DNA of 41,632 nt, from NCBI RefSeq assembly GCF_001647275.1, contig NZ_LRMM01000042.1, forward strand, positions 1 to 41,632, written 5' to 3'. The stretch comes from Rufibacter ruber (GTDB taxonomy: Bacteria; Bacteroidota; Bacteroidia; Cytophagales; Hymenobacteraceae). A program made the position numbers and the translations under genes. This document shows positions 35,359-41,632 of this stretch, in pieces. Under the pieces are notes generated by a model. It was not told where the DNA came from, made no database searches, and saw only the letters and a list, made by a program, of their open reading frames with translations. Positions within the stretch are counted from its first letter, which is position 1. Every line of letters begins with the position of its first letter.

Positions 35359-35904
35359 ATGAAAAAAGAGAAGTACAAGATAGTTGTGGCCTCAAACAAC
35401 CCGGTAAAAGTGGCGGCGGCCTTGGGCGGTTTCCAGAAGATGTTACCCCGGCTTTCCTTTGAAACCGAGGCTGTCTCAGTTCCTTCGGGCGTTGCCGACC
35501 AACCCATGACCGATGCGGAGACGTTACTTGGCGCCGTAAACCGCGTACATGCGGCCAAAACCGCCCAGCCTGAGGCAGATTTCTGGATCGGTTTGGAAGG
35601 GGGCGTGGAGATGGATAAGGGGGAACTGTCTGCCTTCGCGTGGATTGTGGTAAGCTCTAAGGATCGATTGGGCAAAGCCCGAACGGGGGCCTTTTACCTT
35701 CCGCGTGCGGTCACCGAATTGGTAGGGCAAGGCCTTGAAATGGGAAAAGCCAATGACCAGATCTTCAGCCAGGTGAACTCCAAACAGAAAGGCGGCGCCA
35801 TTGGGATTTTATCTGACGGGGCGGTAGGCCGGAAGGAATTGTATGAACAGGCCGTGGTGTTGGCGCTGGTGCCGTTCAAGAATGAACAGCTGTATGCCCT
35901 TTAA
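35359..35904 (+). CDS. yjjX: Inosine/xanthosine triphosphatase (YjjX family)
   Basis: House-cleaning NTPase that removes damaged purine nucleotides (ITP, XTP) from the pool. The 181-residue protein starts with KIVVASNNPVKVAA, has VSVPSGVADQPMTDAETLLGAVNRV, then WIGLEGGVE and GGAIGILSDGAVGRKELYEQAVVLALVPF, all family hallmarks. It follows the reductase by 100 bp with a palindrome between, and ends before a terminator shared with the convergent peptidase gene. Confidence 0.9.
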   Translation: MKKEKYKIVVASNNPVKVAAALGGFQKMLPRLSFETEAVSVPSGVADQPMTDAETLLGAVNRVHAAKTAQPEADFWIGLEGGVEMDKGELSAFAWIVVSSKDRLGKARTGAFYLPRAVTELVGQGLEMGKANDQIFSQVNSKQKGGAIGILSDGAVGRKELYEQAVVLALVPFKNEQLYAL

Positions 35905-35980
35905 AGGAAGGTGATTTTTGACTTAACTAGTCCATCCTTAATTCTGTACCTTTTCTCCCTTGCCATTTTATCTAAAACAA

Positions 35981-36009
35981 GAAAGCCCCAACCATGAGTC
36001 GGGGCTTTC
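35981..36009. terminator. Terminator hairpin between convergent genes
   Basis: GAAAGCCCC (35981-35989) pairs with GGGGCTTTC (36001-36009) around an 11-base loop, midway between the yjjX stop and the peptidase stop at 36028. The flanking T/A runs are short. Confidence 0.75.
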
Positions 36010-36027
36010 CTGTACAAGTAGCAAAAA

Positions 36028-39000
36028 CTACTTCACCTCCTTCAACAACTCCTGCACGGCAGCTTCCAGCTGTTGGTCGCGGCCTTTGCTCATCACGTCA
36101 AACTCGTTCATCACTTTCACATCGGGTTCGGTCTGGGCATTTTCCAGATAACGGCCTTGTACGTCTTTCACACCCAAAGACGGAACGCCCCAGCGCAGGC
36201 TGTTGTCTTGCAGGGTTTCCCAACCGCCGAAGGTACAGGTGCCCGGCACCGGCATGCCCACCAGTTTGCCCAGTTTCAAATCCTGGTAACTGAACGCGAA
36301 GCAGTGGCCGTCTGAATAGTTGGCTTCGTTGGCGAGGGCAATACTAGGTTTGGTCCACCTAAAGAACGGTTCCATGCCCACCGAGCGGCTGTCTGTGGTG
36401 TAGCTCAGAAACTGTTTGCCGCTCAGGAACATGGCCAAATCGGCCACCAGGTCACCGCCGCTATTGTTGCGGGTGTCTACCACCATGCCTTTGCGGTTGG
36501 CGTATTTGCCCATCACGTCTTCATACACAGTTCTAAAGGCCGGGTCGTTCATGCCGGGAATGTGCACGTAACCCAACTGGCCGTTGCTCAGGCGGTCTAC
36601 TTCTTCGGCGTTACGCTTCACCCAGCGCTTGTAGAGCAGGGCGTTTTCTTCACCGGCAGAGATGGGCTTTACGGTAATGTCGCGGCGTTTTTTGGTGGCC
36701 GGGTCATAGATAGTGAGAAGCGTGTTTTTGCCAGCCTTGCGGTTCAGGAACTGGGCGTAGTCTTTGTCTGGCGTTAAGGTTTCGCCGTCAATTTTCTCAA
36801 TCACCATTCCGGCCGAAACGTCTAAACCTGCTTTCTTCAATGGACCTTCCGGCAGCACTTCGCCAATTTTGAGGCCATTGCCGGTATACGTTTGGTCATA
36901 GAAAATACCCAATGAAGCGGTCGCATCGGCGTTAGCCGGAACATTAGAGAAGCTGGCCCCGGAGTGCGACACGTTCAGCTCACCCAGCAACTCGCTTAAT
37001 AGTTCAGAGAACTCATAGTTGTTACTGATGTGCGGCAGGTATTTCTCGTAATCCGGCTTGAGACCGGCCCAGTTGGTGCCGTGCAAATTGGTGGTGTAGA
37101 ACGCTTTGCCCGTGCGGCGCCAAACGTGCTCCAGCATGAACGCCCGCTCGGCGGCGATGTTCAGGTTCAAATCCCCGCTGATGCTCACATTCTCCTGTTT
37201 GCTGCTGGCCGGGTCCAGTTTAATGACTTTGCCATCGGCAAGAAAAAAGATATGTTTCTGCTCTTTGTCCCAGTCCATGCTGGCGCGGTTGGCGTTGAGC
37301 GTGACAGCCATTTTGGTTTCCTTGGTGCGCAGGTTGGTGCTCCAGAGGTTGTAGCCTTTCTCAAAGCGGGCCAAGTAATACAACGTGCTTTCGTCTTTAG
37401 ACACCAACGCGTCACCCTGCGTAGACGAGTGCAGCGTGAGGCGGGCTTTGCGGGTTTTCAGGCCTTCCCAGTCAATTTTGAGGGCGTCGGCGTCATCTTT
37501 CTTCTTCTTTTTGTCTTTCTCTTTTTCCTGCTCTTTGGCCAGTTTCTCTTCCTGCTCCTTCACCAGCGCATAATCTTCTTTGCTCAGCTTGAATTTGTCA
37601 AAGGCTTCTTGCGTGAGGAACATGGCGTATATGTCTGACTGTGAGCCGCCGCTGTTGGCTTGGGTGCGCATGCCCTCGCGGGTGCTGTGCCAGAGGAGCA
37701 TGTTGCCCGCCATCATCCATTGCGGCTGGGTGTCCTGGTAACCACTCTCGGTGAGGTTGATTTTCTTGCCTTTGCCGTCGGCGGAAATCAACCCGATTTC
37801 ACCGTTCCAGTAGCCGGGCTCAGAGAAGTCGAAGGCCAGCCATTTGCCGTCTGGGCTCCAGGTGAAATACAGGTCATTGTCGCGCATAGAGAACAGCTCC
37901 TGGTTGGTGAGCACCGTGCGCACCTGTTTGCTGGCCAGGTTGAGGACTTTAACGGTATTGCGGTTCTCCACAAACGCCACTTCTTTGCCGTCCGGCGAAA
38001 ACTGGGGCGAGTAGTTCTCGTGCTCATTGTCAATGAGCGGCGTCTCGTTGAGCAGGGTAGAGGCATAGAAATACGGTTCTTCCTTCCGGACTATCTGGGT
38101 TTGGTAAATCTTCCAGAGGTTGCCGCGCTCACTGGCATACAGCAAGGTTTTGCCGTCGGGCGAGAAACTCACGCTGCGCTCTTGCTCGGGCGTGTCCGTG
38201 ATGCGTTTGGTCACGTTGCCTTCCACCGCCGAGACAAAGACCTCGCCGCGGTAAATGAACGCAATTTCTTTGCCGTTCGGTGACACGGCCAAATCCTGTA
38301 CGCCGCTCCCGGCCACTTGCACCAGCCGCTCATTGTTGGTTTTGGCATCTACGGCCAAGGTTACGGGCACTTTCTTCGGCTCGCCATTACTTGGCATCGT
38401 GTACAGTTCCCCATCAAAGCTGAAGCACAAAGTACCGTTGTTAGACGCGCTCAGGAACCGCACAGGGTGCTTCGTAAACTTGGTCACCTGGGTAGATTTG
38501 CCCTGGCCGCTGGCCGAAATTTTGTGCACGTTGAAGGTGCCGCTCTCTTCACTCAAATAGAAGATAGTCTGCTCATTCTCTGCGAACACGGGGTTACGGT
38601 CTTCGCCGTTGAACGTAGTGAGTTTGGTGTGTTTGCCAGTCTTGGTTTCATAGCGCCACAAGTCACGTGTCACCGCCGAGGCATGGTGCTTGCGCCATTG
38701 GTTTTCGCCGCCTTTGCGGTCATGGTAAATCAAGGTCTGGCCGTCTTTGCTCACCTGCACGTCCTCGGCGGGTGTAGTCAGAACCTGCTGCACCCGTCCG
38801 CCGTTCACCGGCACCTGGTACAGCTCGGGTAAATAGAACGCCGGGTACTGGCGGTTGCTGGCCATGTCCAGGCGCGTAGACCCAAAGTACACCGTCTTGC
38901 CGTCTGCGCTGAAATCATAGGGATATTCATTGACCGAGTGGAACGTCATGCGCGTGGCCTCTCCGCCCGTGGCGGGAATCCTGAACAAATCAAAGTTGCC

Positions 39001-39260
39001 GTACCGGTCAGACGCGAAGACAATAGATTTCCCGTCTGGGCTCCAGACCGGCATAAAATCATGCGCCTCATGTGCCGTCAAAGGTATAGCCGCGCCTCCG
39101 GTGGAAGGCACCCGGTACAAATCACCTTTGTACGTGAACACAATGGTCTGCCCGTCGGGCGAAATAGACGGGTACCGCAGCCAGGTAGGCGTATTCTGGG
39201 CGCTGCCCGATAATAAAGTACCTGTCACCAAGGCACTGATAGTAAGAGTTTTTTGAACAT
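36028..39260 (-). CDS. Tricorn-like S41 peptidase with PD40 propeller and PDZ domain (one-base frameshift)
   Basis: A large exported serine peptidase of the tricorn type. The N-terminal half carries PD40/WD40-like propeller repeats (PSISPDGQTIVF, SPDGKSIVFASD, SFSPDGKTLLYASE). A charged Lys/Glu segment follows near 560-600, then a PDZ domain (GLKIGEVLPEGPLKKAGLDVSAGMVIEKI split over that region), and the S41 core with VVDTRNNSGGDLVADLAMF. As given, the ATG at 39260 is out of frame after MFKKLLLS. One extra C at about 39234 (plus strand) gives MFKKLLLSVALVTGTLLSGSAQ, a proper signal peptide, and 1077 residues. Without it only a TTG start at 39231 is available. Probably periplasmic, degrading peptides. 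Confidence 0.9.
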
Positions 39261-39324
39261 GGGTTGTGGGTGTATGCTAACTCAATTCTGGCGCAAGTGA
39301 TTGCCTGTGTCAAATACATTCGGT

Positions 39325-39365
39325 TTCCGTTTTCGGCCTGTTTTCCGGAAAGTAGGCCAAAAACG
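39325..39365. repeat. Dispersed palindrome, copy 12
   Basis: Arms TTCCGTTTTCGGCCTGTTTT and AAAGTAGGCCAAAAACG. It lies upstream of the peptidase gene. Confidence 0.7.
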
Positions 39366-39572
39366 CTGGCCCAAACAGATGGTTGCGCCAGGAAATTTCT
39401 TCTCTCCCGCAAGTTTAGCGTAGTGTAACTTGTGGGTATTTATTCTGCCAGTTTTCAACTGGATTAACTATAATTCTCCCTTTTGAACTTTCGGGAAATG
39501 AGCCGCTGCTTTCCTTCGCACGAGCAAATTAAAGAAGGAGTTCCTGTAAAAATGAAGTTGAACTTCATTTTC

Positions 39573-39663
39573 CTGTCATTCTGGAAGAATCTTGGTGGCG
39601 AACGGTAACCGCATTGACTACCAGTCTGACTAGTTTGCCCACAAGGTCCTTTCAGGATGACAG
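39573..39663. repeat. Small inverted-repeat element
   Basis: CTGTCATTCTGGAAGAATCT at the left is the imperfect complement of the right end, which reads AAGGTCCTTTCAGGATGACAG. The 91-bp unit has no coding capacity. This motif style is recalled from dispersed repeats of related Bacteroidota genomes; one copy is seen here. Confidence 0.5.
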
Positions 39664-39685
39664 AAGTGGGTAATGATTTTGCTTG

Positions 39686-39727
39686 TGCGTTTTTGGGCTG
39701 TTTTCCTGAAAACAGCCCAAAAACGCA
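39686..39727. repeat. Dispersed palindrome, copy 13
   Basis: Near-perfect: TGCGTTTTTGGGCTGTTTTC is mirrored to AACGCA. It ends 5 bp from the amidase stop codon, so it must form in the 3' end of that transcript. Confidence 0.82.
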
Positions 39728-39732
39728 AAGTC

Positions 39733-41376
39733 TCACGAAGGAATAGTCGTTCTCAAAAACTGCGGTGCTTTCCGGTGTTTGGTGGCTTGTTCAAAGGCGT
39801 AGGCTACTTTCAGGATTTCCCCTTCGGCGTACGCCTTGCCAATAAAAGACAACCCGATGGGCAGCCCCTGCACCTGACCCATGGGCACCGTGATGTGCGG
39901 GTACCCCGAAATAGCCGCCGGGGTAGACATGCCGTAGCCCGTGAAAGAGTCACCGTTCACCAGGTCAATGCACCAGGACGGGCCGTAGGTGGGACCCGTA
40001 ATGGCATCCAGTTTGTGCTCGGCCATGAGGTTGTTGATGGCTTCACGGGAGCCGGTGACTTGCTTTTCCAGTGCCTCGGTGTATTCTTTGGTGGTCAGAT
40101 CGCCCAGCTTGTCAGACATCTCCAAAATTTCCTGCTTGAAATAGGGCATGGAGGTGGCCTCGTTCTGCTTGTTGAATTCAATTACATCAGAAAGGGTTTT
40201 CACTTTGGCGTTGGCGGTTCTGAGGTAGTTGTTCACGCCGTCTTTGAATTCGTACTGCAGAATTTTGAAGCTGTTGCCAGAGACTTCCCTGATCTTCTTC
40301 ATCATCTCCACCTCCACAATAGTGGCGCCTTTGCTTTTAAGCACGTCCAGCGCCTGCTGCAGCATAGCGTCAATGGCTACCTGCCCTTTCAGGAAAGATT
40401 TCTCCACGCCAATGCGCTTGCCCTGCAAGCCGTTGGCGTCTAAGAACTGGGTGTAGTCATTTGCGGCTTTCCCGGCGCTTTCTCTGGTCACGGCGTCTAA
40501 AGGGTCAACGCCTGCCAACACGCCTAAAAGAAGGGCAGCGTCTGTAACGGTTCTGGCAATGGGACCCGCCGTGTCTTGCGTGTGCGAAATGGGAATAATG
40601 CCGCTGCGGCTCACCAAACCCACCGTCGGTTTCAGGCCCACCACGCCGCTCACCGCCGACGGGCACACCACCGAGCCATTGGTTTCGGTGCCCACCGCCA
40701 CCACGCACAGGTTGGCGGCCACGGCTACCCCAGAGCCGGAACTTGAGCCGCAAGGGGTGCGGTCCAGCACGTACGGGTTGCGGGTCTGTCCGCCGCGGGC
40801 GCTCCAGCCGCTGGTTGATTTGGTAGATCTGAAGTTGGCCCACTCGCTCAGGTTGGTTTTGCCAATGATGACGGCGCCAGCTTCGCGGAGTTTGGTCACG
40901 ATAAAGGCATCTTTGGCGGCTTTGTTTTCGGCCAGGGCCAAGGCGCCAGCCGAGGTGGACATTTTATCAGCGGTGTCAATGTTGTCTTTCACCATGACCG
41001 GAATGCCGTGCAGCGGACCGCGTACGTTGCCTGCCTTGCGTTCCTGATCCATGGCCTCGGCAATCTGCAGGGCATCTGGGTTTACCTCAATCACCGAATT
41101 CAATTTAGGCCCACTTTTATCAATGGAGTTGATGCGGTCCAGGTAGAGCTGGGTAATGGCTTTGGAAGTCAGTTCGCCGCTCTGCATTTTCTGCTGCAGC
41201 TCCTGAATGGTGGCCTCATTGAGCTTGAAATTATCTTTAAAAGGTCCGTCTGTTAAGAGGGGCGCAGGCTGCTCAGAGGCAGCCGTATTGGCGCCGCTGG
41301 CGCAGGCGCCCAGCCCGAAGGCGGAAAGCGTGAGGCCGGCAAAAGAGCCCGCTTTGATAAAGAGTCGTCTGTTCAT
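39733..41376 (-). CDS. Amidase signature family enzyme, Tat-type lipoprotein
   Basis: Hydrolyses amide bonds outside the cytoplasm. The N terminus NRRLFIK is Tat-like and is followed by a lipobox LGAC with Cys near 25. The Ser-Ser-Lys triad is readable: Lys about 130 in PVMVKDNID, cis-Ser about 211 in CGSSSGSG and nucleophile Ser about 235 in TETNGSVVCP, with family-like spacing. The 547-residue length fits exported amidases such as peptide amidase. The substrate cannot be fixed; a GatA role is unlikely because of the export signal and missing GatB/C neighbours. Confidence 0.92.
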   Translation of the reverse strand: MNRRLFIKAGSFAGLTLSAFGLGACASGANTAASEQPAPLLTDGPFKDNFKLNEATIQELQQKMQSGELTSKAITQLYLDRINSIDKSGPKLNSVIEVNPDALQIAEAMDQERKAGNVRGPLHGIPVMVKDNIDTADKMSTSAGALALAENKAAKDAFIVTKLREAGAVIIGKTNLSEWANFRSTKSTSGWSARGGQTRNPYVLDRTPCGSSSGSGVAVAANLCVVAVGTETNGSVVCPSAVSGVVGLKPTVGLVSRSGIIPISHTQDTAGPIARTVTDAALLLGVLAGVDPLDAVTRESAGKAANDYTQFLDANGLQGKRIGVEKSFLKGQVAIDAMLQQALDVLKSKGATIVEVEMMKKIREVSGNSFKILQYEFKDGVNNYLRTANAKVKTLSDVIEFNKQNEATSMPYFKQEILEMSDKLGDLTTKEYTEALEKQVTGSREAINNLMAEHKLDAITGPTYGPSWCIDLVNGDSFTGYGMSTPAAISGYPHITVPMGQVQGLPIGLSFIGKAYAEGEILKVAYAFEQATKHRKAPQFLRTTIPS

Positions 41377-41510
41377 TGGTGTGGTGTGGATTTGGTAGAA
41401 AGATAGGAGACGCCGCCAACTTTTAAAAGGGCATTCTATTTGAATTTCGGCTGAAGAAGCTCGCGCAGAGACGCAGGTTGGTTTCTGAGCAAAGATAGTT
41501 AGCTAGAGTT

Positions 41511-41533
41511 TGCGTTTTCGGCCTGTTTTCCTG
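41511..41533. repeat. Dispersed palindrome, copy 14 (left arm only)
   Basis: TGCGTTTTCGGCCTGTTTTC matches the left arm of the family, but the right arm is absent; unrelated sequence follows. It is upstream of the amidase gene. Confidence 0.55.
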
Positions 41534-41632
41534 CAATACTTCGGACATTTTAAGGTAGAAGGATAAAAAAGGGCAGAAGCACTGTTAGCGGTGTGTGAAA
41601 ACTACTACGGCTTCCGCCCCCGGCCCCGAGGG

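Larger units (their letters stand above)
39261..39732. other. Gap between peptidase and amidase genes, rich in repeats
   Basis: No gene. It holds palindrome copies 12 and 13, a small CCAGTTTTCAACTGG hairpin near 39450, a perfect palindrome AATGAAGTTGAACTTCATT (39551-39569) and an inverted-repeat element (39573-39663). The peptidase promoter must also lie here. Confidence 0.6.

Overview
The window comes from a Bacteroidota chromosome, most likely a Hymenobacteraceae relative such as Rufibacter or Pontibacter. The genus is an inference from gene content and style, not a search. Supporting signs are a SusC/SusD pair, a type IX secretion C-terminal signal, a TTG-N19-TAACTTTC promoter of the Bacteroidetes type, few Shine-Dalgarno sequences and moderately GC-rich genes.

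Layout. 1-2972: five tandem Y RNAs (minus strand) downstream of the Ro60-type gene rsr. 3085-5295: an AT-rich OLD-family nuclease gene that looks acquired. 5353-5496: an orphan copy of the 3' end of rtcB. 5908-22380: a carbohydrate locus with a GntR regulator, SusC, SusD, ROK sugar kinase, mannose-6-phosphate isomerase, sugar permease, a lipoprotein, three DUF4185 lipoproteins and a sialate O-acetylesterase-family enzyme. 22540-23964: full-length RNA ligase rtcB. 24177-29153: a giant NHL/TIG protein with a type IX sorting tail. 29536-31274: an HTH-WYL regulator joined to a phytanoyl-CoA dioxygenase-like domain. The rest holds a zinc metallopeptidase, a 53-residue protein, tRNA-Glu, a diketogulonate reductase homologue, an ITPase/XTPase, a tricorn-like peptidase and an amidase.

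The main system is a split RNA-repair and RNA-quality regulon. rsr, rtcB and the WYL-dioxygenase gene each carry the same operator just upstream, two TGCGCA-type half-sites whose starts are 13 bp apart, although they are spread over 27 kb. The Ro protein has five Y RNAs, several of which are circularly permuted tRNA mimics. A 144-bp direct repeat of the rtcB 3' end brackets the 17-kb carbohydrate segment, so this segment was probably inserted into, or recombined at, an older rsr-rtcB neighbourhood.

The carbohydrate locus reads as one program. Related AT-rich sites lie in front of the GntR gene and in front of susC, and the encoded functions cover binding, outer-membrane import, deacetylation, glycan cleavage, inner-membrane import, sugar phosphorylation and phosphosugar isomerisation. 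The substrate is not certain.

Two cautions. Four genes (gntR, susC, the WYL gene and the tricorn-like peptidase) each lack one base in a short G or C run, and adding it restores a full reading frame every time, so base-calling errors are likelier than pseudogenes. Also, about 14 copies of one roughly 40-bp intergenic palindrome are scattered through the window.
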